Of a DNA stretch of 64,000 nucleotides, positions 54,693 to 64,000 are shown piece by piece. The DNA comes from Paraburkholderia sp. PGU19. GTDB taxonomy: Bacteria > Pseudomonadota > Gammaproteobacteria > Burkholderiales > Burkholderiaceae. The stretch lies in the NCBI RefSeq assembly GCF_013426915.1, contig NZ_AP023179.1, positions 3,472,001-3,536,000 on the forward strand. Direction: 5' to 3'. The position numbers were made by a program, and so were the translations under genes. Positions within the stretch are counted from its first letter, which is position 1. Every line of letters begins with the position of its first letter. The notes beneath the pieces were generated by a model. That model made no database searches and was not told the origin of the DNA. It worked only from the letters and a program-made list of their open reading frames with translations.

Positions 54693-55670
54693 TTACTTGT
54701 CGAGACCAGCCGGCGGCCAGTTTTCGAGCTTCATGCCGAGCGTCAGGCCACGCGAAGCGAGCACTTCCTTGATCTCGTTCAGCGATTTGCGACCCAGGTT
54801 CGGCGTCTTCAGCAGCTCGTTTTCCGTGCGTTGGATCAGATCGCCGATGTAATAGATGTTCTCGGCCTTCAGGCAGTTCGCCGAACGAACCGTCAGTTCG
54901 AGATCATCAACCGGACGCAGCAGGATCGGATCGATCTGCGGAGCGCGCGACGGTGCTTCTGCCGCTGCTTCCGTGCCTTCCAGCGCTGCGAACACCGACA
55001 GCTGATCGACCAGAATACGCGCCGATTGACGGATCGCTTCTTCCGGCGAAATCACGCCGTTGGTTTCGATGTTCATCACGAGCTTGTCGAGATCGGTACG
55101 CTGTTCGACACGCGCGCTTTCCACGGCGTAGCTCACACGGCGAACCGGCGAGAACGACGCGTCCAGCACGATGCGACCAATGATTTTGGCCGATTCTTCG
55201 CCGTAACGACGCACGTTGCCCGGGACATAGCCACGGCCCTTTTCGACCTTGATCTGCACGTCGAGCTTGCCGCCCTTCGACAGATGCGCAATCACGTGAT
55301 CCGGGTTGATCACTTCGCAGTCGTGTGCGAGTTCGATGTCGCCAGCCGTGACAACACCTTCGCCTTCCTTGCGCAGCGTAACCGTCACTTCGTCACGGTT
55401 ATGCAGCTTGAACACCACGCCCTTCAGGTTCAACAACAGGTTGACCACGTCCTCCTGCACACCATCGAGCGTCGAGTATTCGTGCACGACGCCTGCGATC
55501 GTCACTTCGGTCGGCGCGTAGCCCACCATCGACGACAGCAACACACGCCGAAGCGCGTTACCCAAGGTGTGGCCATAACCCCGTTCAAACGGTTCCATGA
55601 CCACTTTCGCATGGCTTTCGCCAAGCGATTCTACAGCGATGATCTTGGGCTTCAACAAACTGGTTTGCAT
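54693..55670 (-). CDS. rpoA: RNA polymerase alpha subunit RpoA
   Basis: 325 aa: N-terminal assembly domain (about 1-230) with [20 protein letters not shown], and C-terminal domain with [22 protein letters not shown] DNA/activator contact region ([20 protein letters not shown], about 265-284) and [13 protein letters not shown]. It is the second-to-last gene of the alpha operon. Length is family-normal (about 325-329). Confidence 0.98.
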   Translation of the reverse strand: MQTSLLKPKIIAVESLGESHAKVVMEPFERGYGHTLGNALRRVLLSSMVGYAPTEVTIAGVVHEYSTLDGVQEDVVNLLLNLKGVVFKLHNRDEVTVTLRKEGEGVVTAGDIELAHDCEVINPDHVIAHLSKGGKLDVQIKVEKGRGYVPGNVRRYGEESAKIIGRIVLDASFSPVRRVSYAVESARVEQRTDLDKLVMNIETNGVISPEEAIRQSARILVDQLSVFAALEGTEAAAEAPSRAPQIDPILLRPVDDLELTVRSANCLKAENIYYIGDLIQRTENELLKTPNLGRKSLNEIKEVLASRGLTLGMKLENWPPAGLDK

Positions 55671-55741
55671 AGGTTTTCCTTTTCAATACCCTCGGCTCGT
55701 TACACCGATAAGGCTGACCGGTAACAACCTGAAAATAAACA

Positions 55742-55783
55742 GCCGAGGTGCCCCCTTGCCTAACGCAATCGGGGAACCTCGGC
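55742..55783 (-). promoter_or_regulatory. Hairpin between rpsD and rpoA
   Basis: GCCGAGGT (55742-55749) pairs perfectly with ACCTCGGC (55776-55783), with a weaker inner CCCCC/GGGG pairing. On the minus strand TGTTTATTTTC follows, a poor U-tract, so partial attenuation before rpoA is possible. Confidence 0.5.
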
Positions 55784-55794
55784 CGTCAATCCGA

Positions 55795-56418
55795 TTAGCG
55801 CGAATACAATTCGACGATCAGGCTTTCGTTGATGTCGCCAGCGATGTCGCTGCGTTCCGGCATTTGCTTGAACGTGCCTTCGAACTTCTTCGAATCGACA
55901 GCAACCCACTGCGGCAGACCGCCTTGTTCGGCGAGCGACAGCGCTTCGAGAATACGCGCCTGCTTCTTCGACTGTTCGCGCACGGCAACCACGTCGCCAG
56001 CCTTCACTTGCAGCGACGGGATGTTCGCGACAACGCCGTTCACCGTGATCGACTTGTGGCTCACGAGCTGACGCGCTTCAGCGCGCGTCGAACCGAAGCC
56101 CATGCGATACACGACGTTGTCGAGACGCGACTCGAGCAGCTTCAGCAGGTTTTCACCCGTGTTGCCCTTGCGACGGTCGGCTTCAGCGAAGTAGCGGCGG
56201 AACTGGCGCTCGAGCACACCGTAGATGCGCTTCACTTTTTGCTTTTCGCGCAGCTGCGTGCCGTAATCGGACGTACGTGCGCCCGAGGTGCGGCCATGTT
56301 GACCAGGCTTGCTGTCAAGCTTGCACTTGTCAGCGAGCGAACGACGGGCGCTCTTCAGGAAGAGATCGGTGCCTTCACGGCGAGACAGCTTGGCTTTAGG
56401 GCCGATATAGCGTGCCAC
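55795..56418 (-). CDS. rpsD: 30S ribosomal protein S4
   Basis: 207 aa: [20 protein letters not shown], ARxxEKQK-like [20 protein letters not shown]4 RNA-binding domain with [20 protein letters not shown]. It is a primary 16S rRNA binder and usually the autoregulator of its operon. Zn-type Cys residues of some Gram-positive S4 proteins are absent. Confidence 0.98.
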   Translation of the reverse strand: MARYIGPKAKLSRREGTDLFLKSARRSLADKCKLDSKPGQHGRTSGARTSDYGTQLREKQKVKRIYGVLERQFRRYFAEADRRKGNTGENLLKLLESRLDNVVYRMGFGSTRAEARQLVSHKSITVNGVVANIPSLQVKAGDVVAVREQSKKQARILEALSLAEQGGLPQWVAVDSKKFEGTFKQMPERSDIAGDINESLIVELYSR

Positions 56419-56517
56419 TTTGCATTCCTTCTATGTTTGATCACGTGAATTTTCATTCACGCTAGTCCGAACCCTTTGGGTCGAACGGTGGGCTTAGTCA
56501 ATTCAATAACGCAAGCA

Positions 56518-56546
56518 GCCTGTTACCGCCGTTAGCGGCAACAGGC
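56518..56546 (-). promoter_or_regulatory. Strong hairpin between rpsK and rpsD
   Basis: GCCTGTT (56518-56524) with AACAGGC (56540-56546), and inner CCGC/GCGG. It lies in the 146-nt rpsK-rpsD spacer with no U-tract. A role as an S4-responsive or mRNA-processing element is plausible but unproven. Confidence 0.45.
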
Positions 56547-56564
56547 GCAAGCGGTGCAAGCGTC

Positions 56565-56969
56565 TTAGATACGACGACGCTTCGGCGGACGGCAGCCGTT
56601 GTGCGGAACCGGCGTCACGTCGGAGATCGCGGTGATCTTGATGCCAAGACCATGCAGCGCGCGCACCGCGGACTCACGGCCAGGGCCAGGGCCCTTGATC
56701 CGCACTTCGAGGTTCTTCACGCCGTATTCCATCGCCACGCGGCCAGCCGATTCAGCTGCGACCTGAGCTGCAAACGGGGTCGATTTACGCGAACCCTTGA
56801 AGCCCTGACCACCCGACGTCGCCCAAGCCAATGCATTGCCTTGACGATCGGTGATCGTGATGATGGTGTTGTTGAACGACGCGTGAACGTGAACCACGCC
56901 CTCGGCGACGTTCTTCTTGACCTTCTTGCGAACGCGTTGCGCCGCGGAGTTGTTCGAAGCCTTAGCCAT
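56565..56969 (-). CDS. rpsK: 30S ribosomal protein S11
   Basis: 134 aa: [39 protein letters not shown] and the C-terminal [18 protein letters not shown], all family hallmarks. Part of the 30S platform. Within the alpha operon, 28 nt after rpsM. Confidence 0.98.
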   Translation of the reverse strand: MAKASNNSAAQRVRKKVKKNVAEGVVHVHASFNNTIITITDRQGNALAWATSGGQGFKGSRKSTPFAAQVAAESAGRVAMEYGVKNLEVRIKGPGPGRESAVRALHGLGIKITAISDVTPVPHNGCRPPKRRRI

Positions 56970-56997
56970 TACGTTTTCCTGTAACTGTCAGTCCCGC

Positions 56998-57363
56998 TTA
57001 CTTCTTCAGCGATTGCGCTGCACGACGCGGACCCTTGCGCGTACGGGCATTCGTACGCGTGCGCTGGCCGCGCAGGGGCAGGCCCTTACGATGGCGCACG
57101 CCACGATAGCAGCCGAGATCCATCAGGCGCTTGATGTTCATCGTCGTTTCACGGCGCAGATCGCCTTCAACGATGAACTTGCCGACTTCTTCACGCAGCT
57201 TTTCGAGGTCTGCGTCGTTCAGGTCCTTGACCTTCTTCGAAAATGCCACACCAGCTGCGACGCAAATGTCGCGCGAGCGCGTGCGGCCAATACCGTAAAT
57301 TGCCGTCAGGCCGATTTCGGTATGCTGGTGGTTCGGGATGTTAACCCCTGCGATACGAGCCAT
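56998..57363 (-). CDS. rpsM: 30S ribosomal protein S13
   Basis: 121 aa: [34 protein letters not shown] and the C-terminal [20 protein letters not shown]. Located in the 30S head, at bridge B1 and near tRNA. First gene of the alpha operon, 41 nt after rpmJ. Confidence 0.98.
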
Positions 57364-57404
57364 TGTTTTTCCTCAAACAAAAAGCGCAAACAAAAGCGCG
57401 GCGT

Positions 57405-57521
57405 TCAGCCTTGACGCTGCTTGTGGCGCGGATCGGAGCTGCAAATCACGCGAACGACGCCCTTGCGCTTGATGATCTTGCAATTGCGGCAAATGCGCTT
57501 AACCGATGCCATCACTTTCAT
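57405..57521 (-). CDS. rpmJ: 50S ribosomal protein L36, zinc-ribbon type
   Basis: 38 aa, too short for most ORF scans. Translation from the ATG at 57521: [20 protein letters not shown], then [16 protein letters not shown]. Zinc ligands CxxC (Cys11, Cys14), Cys27 and His33 are intact, so this is the zinc-containing form. Lies 20 nt after infA and 41 nt before rpsM. Confidence 0.96.
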
Positions 57522-57541
57522 GATATTACCCTTTTTTCAAA

Positions 57542-57760
57542 TCACTTCGCCCGGAACACGATCCGCGCACGCGACAGATCGTAAGGCGTCAATTCAACCG
57601 TAACCTTGTCGCCCGGAAGGATACGGATGTAGTGCATCCGCATCTTGCCGGATATGTGTCCCAATACGACATGGCCGTTTTCCAGCTTCACCCGAAAGGT
57701 AGCGTTGGGGAGGTTTTCGATAACCTCGCCCTGCATCTGGATTACATCGTCTTTGGCCAT
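57542..57760 (-). CDS. infA: Translation initiation factor IF-1
   Basis: 72 aa from [13 protein letters not shown] at 57760; OB-fold with [40 protein letters not shown] and the end [13 protein letters not shown]. The frame opens four codons earlier. Sits 8 nt after secY, and secY-infA-rpmJ is the standard order. Confidence 0.97.
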   Translation of the reverse strand: MAKDDVIQMQGEVIENLPNATFRVKLENGHVVLGHISGKMRMHYIRILPGDKVTVELTPYDLSRARIVFRAK

Positions 57761-57768
57761 AAGTCCTT

Positions 57769-59115
57769 TCAACGCATCGGGACGCCGCCGCCCTTGAAGT
57801 TAGCCTTCTTCAGCAGCGACTCATACTGTTGCGACATAACGTACGACTGCACCTGCGCCATGAAATCCATTGTGACGACGACAATGATCAGCAGCGACGT
57901 TCCACCAAAATAAAACGGCACATTCCAGCGCAGCACCAGAAACTCGGGCAGCAAACAAACGAACACGATGTAGATCGCACCGGCCAGCGTCAGACGCGTC
58001 AGGATGCGGTCAATATAGCGTGCCGTCTGGTCACCCGGACGAATACCCGGGACGAATGCACCACTCTTCTTCAGGTTGTCGGCCGTCTCCCTGCTGTTGA
58101 ACACCAGCGCGGTGTAGAAGAAGCAGAAGAACACGATCGCCAACGCGTACAGCAACACGTACACCGGTTGACCGGGCTTGAGCGCTTCAGCCACGTTGTG
58201 CAGCGTGTCCGCGAACCAACCGGTCCGCGACCCTGAACTGAACCAGTTCAGGATGGTTGCCGGGAACAGGATGATCGACGATGCGAAGATCGGCGGAATC
58301 ACGCCCGACATGTTCAGCTTCAACGGCAGATGCGACGACTGTCCACCGTAAATCTTGTTGCCGACTTGCCGCTTCGCGTAGTTCACAAGAATCTTGCGCT
58401 GGCCGCGTTCGATGAACACCACCAGATACGTTACAGCTGCAATCAGCGCGACCACGATGATCGCCGAGATGATGCTCATCGAGCCAGTACGAACCAGTTC
58501 AAAGAGACCACCGATCGCATTCGGGAAACCCGCTGCGATGCCGCCGAAAATAATGATCGAAATGCCGTTACCCAGACCGCGTTCCGTGATTTGCTCACCG
58601 AGCCACATCAGGAACATCGTGCCGGTCACGAGCGTCACAACCGTCGTCAGCCGGAAGACCATGCCAGGATCGATCACCAATGCCGGCTGATTCTCCAGCG
58701 CAACAGCGATACCGAAAGCCTGGAACGTGGCAAGAACGACCGTGAAGACACGCGTGTATTGCGTAATCTTCCGTTGCCCCGCCTGCCCTTCCTTCTTCAG
58801 CGCTTCGAGTTGCGGCGAGACGATCGCCAGCAACTGCATGATGATCGACGCCGAGATATACGGCATGATCCCCAGCGCGAAAATCGTGAACCGCGAAAGT
58901 GCGCCACCCGAGAACATGTTGAACATGCCAAGGATGCCGCCCGACTGACTCTGAAACAACTTTGCCAGCTGGTCCGGGTCGATACCCGGCACCGGAATAT
59001 GCGCGCCAATGCGGTAGACAACCAGCGCCAGCAGCAGGAACACTGCACGCCGACGCAGATCGCCAAACTTCGCCGCGCTTCGACCGGGTTTTGCGAGACT
59101 CGGGCTGTTAGCCAA
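57769..59115 (-). CDS. secY: Protein translocase subunit SecY, TTG start
   Basis: 448 aa with ten membrane helices: [20 protein letters not shown] (TM1), [20 protein letters not shown] plug region, [11 protein letters not shown] (TM2) and the C-terminal [14 protein letters not shown]. It is the pore of SecYEG. The conserved [11 protein letters not shown] start lies at a TTG (59115) with GGAGAAGG 3-11 nt upstream; no ATG fits. A TTG start with strong RBS is the observation; the upstream frame reaches 59133. Confidence 0.96.
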   Translation of the reverse strand: MANSPSLAKPGRSAAKFGDLRRRAVFLLLALVVYRIGAHIPVPGIDPDQLAKLFQSQSGGILGMFNMFSGGALSRFTIFALGIMPYISASIIMQLLAIVSPQLEALKKEGQAGQRKITQYTRVFTVVLATFQAFGIAVALENQPALVIDPGMVFRLTTVVTLVTGTMFLMWLGEQITERGLGNGISIIIFGGIAAGFPNAIGGLFELVRTGSMSIISAIIVVALIAAVTYLVVFIERGQRKILVNYAKRQVGNKIYGGQSSHLPLKLNMSGVIPPIFASSIILFPATILNWFSSGSRTGWFADTLHNVAEALKPGQPVYVLLYALAIVFFCFFYTALVFNSRETADNLKKSGAFVPGIRPGDQTARYIDRILTRLTLAGAIYIVFVCLLPEFLVLRWNVPFYFGGTSLLIIVVVTMDFMAQVQSYVMSQQYESLLKKANFKGGGVPMR

Positions 59116-59161
59116 GAACCTTCTCCGATGCAAATGCTAGTGACGGCAATCGACTTGCACG

Positions 59162-59596
59162 TTACTCGGCGAAAGAACCGCCAGCTGCTTCGATCGCAGC
59201 ACGCGCGCCCTTCGTCGCACCCAGCCCCTTCACGACGACCTTGCGCTTAAGCTCGCCCGTCGCAATGATCTTGGCGCTGGTCATCAGCTCGCCGATCAGG
59301 CCGGCTTGCTTCAGTGCCAACAGATCGATTTCATCGACCGGCAGCTTTTCCAGATCGCCGAGACGCACTTCACCAACGAATTCCTTCGTCAGCGAGGTAA
59401 AACCACGCTTCGGCAGACGGCGTTGCAGCGGCATTTGACCGCCTTCGAAGCCGACCTTGTGGAAGCCACCCGAACGCGATTTCTGACCCTTGTGACCACG
59501 GCCAGCGGTCTTGCCGAGGCCGGAGCCGATGCCGCGACCAACGCGACGCTTTGCGTGCTTCGCGCCTTCAGCCGGCTTCAGGTTATTCAATTCCAT
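59162..59596 (-). CDS. rplO: 50S ribosomal protein L15
   Basis: 144 aa from [40 protein letters not shown] and [15 protein letters not shown] are family marks. Stop-to-start distance from rpmD is 30 nt. Followed by secY after 46 nt. Confidence 0.98.
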   Translation of the reverse strand: MELNNLKPAEGAKHAKRRVGRGIGSGLGKTAGRGHKGQKSRSGGFHKVGFEGGQMPLQRRLPKRGFTSLTKEFVGEVRLGDLEKLPVDEIDLLALKQAGLIGELMTSAKIIATGELKRKVVVKGLGATKGARAAIEAAGGSFAE

Positions 59597-59626
59597 TATC
59601 AACTCCTTGAGTGCCCGAACGGCCGC

Positions 59627-59809
59627 TTAGCCGATGACCTTAACGAGGTACGAGACCTTGTTGATCATGCCACGCACAGCCGGCGTGTCCTGCAGCTCGC
59701 TAACCGAGTTCAGGCGGCGCAGGCCAAGACCACGCACCGTAGCACGGTGCGATTCGCGGGTCCCAATCAGGCTCTTGACGAGCTGAACCTTGACAGTTTT
59801 TTCAGACAT
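59627..59809 (-). CDS. rpmD: 50S ribosomal protein L30
   Basis: 60 aa starting [20 protein letters not shown] at 59809, with [20 protein letters not shown] and [16 protein letters not shown]. Ten nt after rpsE. The surrounding frame opens further upstream but only this start gives the family protein. Confidence 0.97.
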
Positions 59810-59819
59810 GGTGACCACC

Positions 59820-60338
59820 TTAGCCCAGAATGTCTTCGACGGACTTACCACGCTTCGCGGCGATGTCAGCCGGCGTCGACTGCTTGCGCAGACCATCCAG
59901 CGTCGCACGAACGAGGTTGTACGGGTTCGTCGAACCGTGGCTCTTGGCCACAACGTTTTGCACGCCCATCACGTCGAACACTGCGCGCATCGGGCCGCCA
60001 GCGATCACGCCGGTACCGTCCTTCGCCGGAGCGAGGAGAACCGTCGACGCGCCGTGCTTGCCGTGCACTTCGTGTTGCAGCGTACCGTTCTTGAGCGGCA
60101 CCTTGAACATGTTGCGGCGGGCTTGTTCCATTGCCTTCTGAACAGCGACCGGAACTTCCTTGGCCTTGCCCTTGCCCATACCGACGCGGCCATCACCATC
60201 GCCAACCACGGTCAGTGCGGCGAAGCCGAGAATACGGCCACCCTTCACGACCTTGGTCACGCGGTTGACCGAAATCATCTTTTCGCGGAGGCCGTCGTCG
60301 CGTTCGTCAGCCTGAACTTTCGCTTGCATCTTTGCCAT
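59820..60338 (-). CDS. rpsE: 30S ribosomal protein S5
   Basis: 172 aa: [20 protein letters not shown] with KGGRxxGFx[21 protein letters not shown] and [20 protein letters not shown]. Contributes to decoding accuracy. Cloned in spc order between rplR and rpmD. Confidence 0.98.
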
Positions 60339-60352
60339 GACGAATTCCTTCC

Positions 60353-60718
60353 TTAGAACTTGAGCCCGGCTTCGCGCGCCGCATCAGCCAGCGCTTTCAC
60401 GCGGCCGTGGTAGCGGAAACCCGAGCGGTCGAAGGCGACGGATTCGATGCCGGCAGCCTTAGCCTTTTCTGCGATGCGCTTGCCGATCAGGGTCGCAGCG
60501 GCAACATTGCCACCCTTGCCCGACTGGTCGGCCAGTTGCGCACGCACTTCGGCTTCGAGCGTCGACGCGCTGGCGAGCACCTTGGTGCCGCACGGCGAGA
60601 ACACTTGCGCATAGATGTGCGTGTTCGTGCGATGCACGGCCAGACGCGCGACTTGCAGCTCAGCGATCTTGATACGCGTCTGACGAGCGCGGCGCAGGCG
60701 TGATTGAGTCTTATCCAT
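60353..60718 (-). CDS. rplR: 50S ribosomal protein L18
   Basis: 121 aa: [34 protein letters not shown] and [20 protein letters not shown]. Binds 5S rRNA. Fourteen nt before rpsE. Confidence 0.98.
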   Translation of the reverse strand: MDKTQSRLRRARQTRIKIAELQVARLAVHRTNTHIYAQVFSPCGTKVLASASTLEAEVRAQLADQSGKGGNVAAATLIGKRIAEKAKAAGIESVAFDRSGFRYHGRVKALADAAREAGLKF

Positions 60719-60730
60719 GATTGCGCACCC

Positions 60731-61261
60731 TTACTTCTTCTTCGTTTCTTTGAGGATCACAACCTCGTTGGCATAGCGCACGCCCTTGCCCTTATAGGGC
60801 TCCGGCGGACGGTAGCCGCGCACTTCTGCAGCGACCTGGCCAACTTGTTGCTTGTTGATCCCCTTGATCACGATTTCGGTTTGCGACGGGGTTTCAGCCT
60901 TGACGCCTTCCGGCATCTGGTGCACCACCGGGTGCGAGAAACCCAGCGACAGATTCAGCTTGTCGCCTTGCGCTTGCGCACGATAACCAACGCCAACCAG
61001 CGTCAGCTTGCGCTCGAAACCCTTGGTCACGCCTTGCACCATGTTCGCGACCAGCGCGCGCATTGTGCCCGACATGGCATTTGCTTCGCGGCTTTCGTCA
61101 ACCGGCTCGAACTTCAGCGTGCCGTTGTCGTTCACCACCTTCACGAGGCGATTCGCGTTCTGCGAGATCGTGCCCAGCGGGCCCTTGACGGTAATGCGCT
61201 CGTCGCTCAGGGCCACTTCTGCGCCTTGCAGCGCGACCGGGCTTTTACCTACTCGAGACAT
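60731..61261 (-). CDS. rplF: 50S ribosomal protein L6
   Basis: 176 aa: [39 protein letters not shown] and the end [20 protein letters not shown]. Two-domain RNA-binding protein at the GTPase centre. Twelve nt before rplR. Confidence 0.98.
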   Translation of the reverse strand: MSRVGKSPVALQGAEVALSDERITVKGPLGTISQNANRLVKVVNDNGTLKFEPVDESREANAMSGTMRALVANMVQGVTKGFERKLTLVGVGYRAQAQGDKLNLSLGFSHPVVHQMPEGVKAETPSQTEIVIKGINKQQVGQVAAEVRGYRPPEPYKGKGVRYANEVVILKETKKK

Positions 61262-61280
61262 GTTTCTTCTCCCTTCGGTC

Positions 61281-61676
61281 TTAAGCGACGTAGCAGATGA
61301 CTTCGCCGCCCACGCCAGTAGCGCGTGCCTTGCGGTCGGTCATCACACCCTTCGGCGTCGAAACGATCGCAACACCCAGGCCATTCATGACCTGCGGGAT
61401 GTCGTTGCGGCCGCGGTACACACGCAGACCAGGCTTCGAGACGCGTTCGAGGCGCTCAATAACCGGACGGCCAGCGTAGTACTTCAACGCGATGTTCAAT
61501 TCCGACTTCGCGCCTTCAGCCTTCACTGCGAAATCGTCGATATAGCCTTCATCCTTCAGGACTTGCGCGATCGCAACCTTGACTTTCGACGAGGGCATCG
61601 TCACCGAAACCTTCTCAACCATCTGCGCGTTGCGGATGCGAGTCAGCATATCGGCGATAGGATCACTCATGCTCAT
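61281..61676 (-). CDS. rpsH: 30S ribosomal protein S8
   Basis: 131 aa: [20 protein letters not shown], the central [20 protein letters not shown] and C-terminal [20 protein letters not shown]. In E. coli S8 represses the spc operon by binding at rplE mRNA; that is inferred here. Fourteen nt after rpsN. Confidence 0.98.
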   Translation of the reverse strand: MSMSDPIADMLTRIRNAQMVEKVSVTMPSSKVKVAIAQVLKDEGYIDDFAVKAEGAKSELNIALKYYAGRPVIERLERVSKPGLRVYRGRNDIPQVMNGLGVAIVSTPKGVMTDRKARATGVGGEVICYVA

Positions 61677-61690
61677 TTACGTTTCTCCTA

Positions 61691-61996
61691 TTACCAGCTC
61701 GCCTTGGTCAGGCCAGGGATCTCGCCGCGGAACGCGATTTCACGAATCTTGTTACGCGCCAGCCCGAATTTACGGAACGTGCCACGCGGACGACCGGTAA
61801 TTGCGCAACGATTATGCTTGCGGGTCGGGTTCGAATTGCGCGGCAGTTGTTGCAGCTCGAGACGAGCCGAATAACGCTCTTCTTCCGATTTGCTTTGGTC
61901 GTCGATGATTGCCTTCAGCTCAGCACGCTTAGGTGCGAACTTGGCAGCCAGGCGCGCACGCTTCTTTTCACGTTCGATCAGTGCCAGTTTAGCCAC
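61691..61996 (-). CDS. rpsN: 30S ribosomal protein S14, zinc-independent type
   Basis: 101 aa: [58 protein letters not shown]. The CxxC...CxxC zinc motif is absent (one Cys only), the long C- type. Seven nt after rplE. Confidence 0.98.
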   Translation of the reverse strand: MAKLALIEREKKRARLAAKFAPKRAELKAIIDDQSKSEEERYSARLELQQLPRNSNPTRKHNRCAITGRPRGTFRKFGLARNKIREIAFRGEIPGLTKASW

Positions 61997-62003
61997 GGTA
62001 ACC

Positions 62004-62543
62004 TCAGTTTCTGAACGGGAACTTGAAGCTGGCGAGCAGTGCCTTTGCTTCGTCGTCAGTCTTCGCAGTCGTCGTGATGCTGATGTTCAGCCCACGCAGC
62101 GCGTCGATTTTGTCGTAGTCGATTTCGGGGAAAATGATCTGCTCTTTCACACCGATGTTGTAGTTGCCACGACCGTCGAATGCACGGCCCGACACGCCAC
62201 GGAAGTCACGCACACGCGGGAGCGCAACCGTCACGAAACGATCGAGAAATTCGTACATTGCCTGGCCACGCAGCGTGACCATCGCGCCGATCGGGTAACC
62301 CTGACGGATCTTGAAGCCTGCGATTGCCTTGCGTGCCTTCGTGATGACCGGCTTCTGGCCCGCGATCTTCGTCAGATCGCCAACGGCGTTCTCGATGATC
62401 TTCTTGTCAGCGACGGCTTCGCCAAGACCCATGTTCAGGGTGATCTTGGTGATGCGCGGCACTTCCATCACGGACTTGTAACCGAACTTCTCGATCAGGC
62501 CGGGAACAACCTTCTCTTTATAAAATTCTTGCAAACGTGCCAT
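62004..62543 (-). CDS. rplE: 50S ribosomal protein L5
   Basis: 179 aa: [40 protein letters not shown] and [20 protein letters not shown] with [11 protein letters not shown]. Binds 5S rRNA and contacts P-site tRNA. Sixteen nt after rplX. Confidence 0.98.
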   Translation of the reverse strand: MARLQEFYKEKVVPGLIEKFGYKSVMEVPRITKITLNMGLGEAVADKKIIENAVGDLTKIAGQKPVITKARKAIAGFKIRQGYPIGAMVTLRGQAMYEFLDRFVTVALPRVRDFRGVSGRAFDGRGNYNIGVKEQIIFPEIDYDKIDALRGLNISITTTAKTDDEAKALLASFKFPFRN

Positions 62544-62559
62544 TTTTTACTCCGCAGCG

Positions 62560-62868
62560 TCAGGCGCTCAGCACAGCACCGGTCGACTTCAGGAAACGAA
62601 CCTTCTTGTCTCCCTCGACCTTGATGCCGACACGCGACGGCTTGCCATTCGCGTCGACCAGCGCGACGTTCGAAATATGCAACGGCATTGCCTTCGCTTC
62701 CACGCCGCCCGTCGTACCCTTCATCGGGTTCGGCTTCACATGCTTCTTGGCGATATTGAGGCCTTCGACTGTCACACGGTCATCGGCAACGACCAGCACA
62801 ACACCGCGCTTGCCCTTGTCTTTACCGGTAACTACGACGACTTCGTCACCTTTGCGAATCTTGTTCAT
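62560..62868 (-). CDS. rplX: 50S ribosomal protein L24
   Basis: 102 aa: [20 protein letters not shown] (KOW motif), [13 protein letters not shown] and [17 protein letters not shown]. Assembly initiator of the 50S. Nine nt after rplN. Confidence 0.98.
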   Translation of the reverse strand: MNKIRKGDEVVVVTGKDKGKRGVVLVVADDRVTVEGLNIAKKHVKPNPMKGTTGGVEAKAMPLHISNVALVDANGKPSRVGIKVEGDKKVRFLKSTGAVLSA

Positions 62869-62877
62869 CTCGGCTCC

Positions 62878-63246
62878 TTACAGCACTTCCGGCGCGAGCG
62901 AAACGATCTTCATGAAACGTTCGCTGCGCAGCTCACGCGTAACCGGCCCAAAGATACGGGTGCCGATAGGCTCGAGCTTGGTATTCAAAAGCACGGCTGC
63001 GTTGCCGTCGAACTTGATCAGCGAGCCGTCTTGACGACGCACGCCCTTGGCGGTACGAACCACCACGGCGTTGTAGATTTCGCCTTTCTTTACGCGCCCG
63101 CGCGGCGTTGCTTCTTTGACGGTCACCTTGATGATGTCGCCAATGCTGGCATAACGACGCTTCGAGCCGCCGAGCACCTTGATGCACATGACTTCACGCG
63201 CACCCGTGTTGTCGGCCACTTCGAGCCGAGTTTCGGTCTGGATCAT
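62878..63246 (-). CDS. rplN: 50S ribosomal protein L14
   Basis: 122 aa: [53 protein letters not shown] and the end SLAPEVL. It is the first gene of the spc operon, 292 nt downstream of rpsQ, and lies behind the promoter at 63467-63494. Confidence 0.98.
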   Translation of the reverse strand: MIQTETRLEVADNTGAREVMCIKVLGGSKRRYASIGDIIKVTVKEATPRGRVKKGEIYNAVVVRTAKGVRRQDGSLIKFDGNAAVLLNTKLEPIGTRIFGPVTRELRSERFMKIVSLAPEVL

Positions 63247-63457
63247 GGTTTATCTTTCCCAACTTAATCCGGTCACACCACCATGGCGCACCCGGTCAGT
63301 CTTGGTCCCGTCAGCCAATCGGCTGCTTGGGTATGAACAGCAGCGACGGCAAACGAAACCCGCCATCGCAATCTGGTGATTCTGTCGACTCGGACTGACG
63401 CCCAAATCGCTTCCCCCACCTACGACTTCGCCCGCGATGGGGCTCCCACAAAGAGGG

Positions 63458-63490
63458 AAGACCGAGATTATAACAAATAATCTCGGTCTT
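63458..63490 (-). terminator. 13-bp perfect hairpin after rpsQ
   Basis: GACCGAGATTA (63460-63470) pairs with TAATCTCGGTC (63478-63488), extended by two A-T pairs each side, loop TAACAAA. On the minus strand the tail is CCCTCTTTG, a weak U-tract. It would end or protect the S10-operon transcript after rpsQ while carrying the next promoter. Confidence 0.6.
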
Positions 63491-63494
63491 GCAA
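63467..63494 (-). promoter_or_regulatory. Pspc, spc-operon promoter
   Basis: On the minus strand TTGCAA (63494-63489), a 16-nt spacer, and TATAAT (63472-63467) make a strong sigma-70 promoter directed at rplN. The location matches the E. coli spc promoter. The -10 and spacer lie inside the hairpin that ends the S10 transcript. Confidence 0.75.
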
Positions 63495-63538
63495 GCGAAA
63501 TCTACTGCGATTTCAATTACTTCTTACAGCTCAGCCGC

Positions 63539-63811
63539 TTAGATGATTCGAGCAGCTTCGATCAGACGCGACACCGCCCAAGCCTTCGTCTTCGACACCG
63601 GACGAGTTTCCTGGATCTCAACGAGGTCACCCTCGTTGTAGGTGTTCGCTTCGTCGTGAGCGTGGTACTTCTTCGAACGTACGACATACTTGCCGTAGAT
63701 CGGGTGCTTCACGCGGTGCTCGACCAGCACGGTAACCGTCTTGTCCATCTTGTTGCTGACGACCTTGCCGACCAGCGTCCGCTTGAGCGAGGTTTTTACG
63801 CTATCGTTCAT
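63539..63811 (-). CDS. rpsQ: 30S ribosomal protein S17
   Basis: 90 aa: [51 protein letters not shown] and [13 protein letters not shown]. It overlaps rpmC by 4 nt (ATGA) and is last in the S10 operon. Confidence 0.98.
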   Translation of the reverse strand: MNDSVKTSLKRTLVGKVVSNKMDKTVTVLVEHRVKHPIYGKYVVRSKKYHAHDEANTYNEGDLVEIQETRPVSKTKAWAVSRLIEAARII

Positions 63812-64000
63812 TTCTGGTTCGCCTTCTCAGTCAGGACGGTCCGCACACGTGCGATGTCGCGACGAACCTTCTTCAGCTGGCTCGTGTTCGTGAGCTGCTG
63901 GGTCGCGAGTTGCATGCGCAGGCCGAATTGCGCCTTCAACAGGTCCGACAGCTCCTTGTTGAGCGCGGCCTGATCTTTCTGGTGAAGTTCGGATGCCTTC
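63808..64000 (-). CDS. rpmC: 50S ribosomal protein L29, partial (2 nt of start outside window)
   Basis: Translation of the minus strand gives [20 protein letters not shown], then [20 protein letters not shown] and [15 protein letters not shown]; the G of the ATG is at 64000, so two nucleotides of the start lie beyond the window. Full protein would be 64 aa. L29 sits by the tunnel exit and binds SRP and trigger factor. Part of the S10 operon. Confidence 0.96.
   Translation of the reverse strand, partial: KASELHQKDQAALNKELSDLLKAQFGLRMQLATQQLTNTSQLKKVRRDIARVRTVLTEKANQK

Larger units (their letters stand above)
63247..63538. other. rpsQ-rplN spacer, 292 nt (spc leader)
   Basis: Unusually long compared with 7-50 nt spacers elsewhere in these operons. 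It contains the promoter/terminator hairpin at 63459-63490 and about 210 nt of untranslated leader before rplN. No ORF seen. Confidence 0.7.

Overview
The window is a high-GC chromosomal segment from a betaproteobacterium of the family Burkholderiaceae, most like Paraburkholderia or a close relative. The basis is gene order and protein character: mla and thi operons, gltBD next to a RAYT-like gene, dgt-aroB-aroK-pilQ(OP)NM-mrcA, lysA-msrQP-ccsB-resB-cytochrome c4-engB-hemB-dsbD-cutA, then the alpha and spc ribosomal operons. No database search was possible; assignments rest on motifs, length, order and family knowledge.

Layout. 1-2.6 kb: mlaFEDA, retrograde phospholipid transport at the cell envelope (mlaA runs off the left edge). 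2.6-6.4 kb: thiO-thiS-thiG-thiE under a TPP riboswitch with a visible intrinsic terminator as expression platform. 6.6-9.8 kb: a YddA-like ABC exporter, an SDR protein lacking the usual catalytic Tyr, and a small secreted protein. 9.9-18.2 kb is the most accessory part: a lipoprotein, a 676-bp nested palindromic repeat, two closely related OmpR-type regulators flanking a solitary flgH and small envelope proteins, a histidine kinase, a possible small RNA, and a Tat/lipobox-bearing tyrosine-phosphatase-like protein whose catalytic Cys is Ser. 18.2-21.4 kb: MFS carrier plus D-amino-acid dehydrogenase, then thpR. 21.5-22.2 kb: a second copy of the nested palindrome. 22.3-29.6 kb: gltD with an N-terminal frameshift, gltB, and a RAYT-like Y1 transposase homologue that has lost both the HUH pair and the Tyr.

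29.8-41.2 kb: OmpW-like porin, DUF883 protein, dGTPase, shikimate genes, a type IV pilus assembly operon with fused PilO-PilP, and PBP1A. 41.3-54.0 kb: frataxin, LptM, lysine synthesis, periplasmic methionine-sulfoxide repair, system II cytochrome c maturation with its likely client cytochrome c4, EngB, HemB, DsbD, CutA. 54.1-64 kb: end of the S10 operon (rpmC, rpsQ), the whole spc operon with a near-consensus promoter embedded in a perfect hairpin, and the alpha operon ending in rplQ, all on the minus strand.

The signals that ordinary annotation would miss are the two ~670-bp palindromic elements, three enzyme-family proteins with substituted catalytic residues (SDR, phosphatase, RAYT), the gltD frameshift, the leader ORF between the TPP switch and thiO, and -10 elements placed so that both response-regulator mRNAs could be leaderless.
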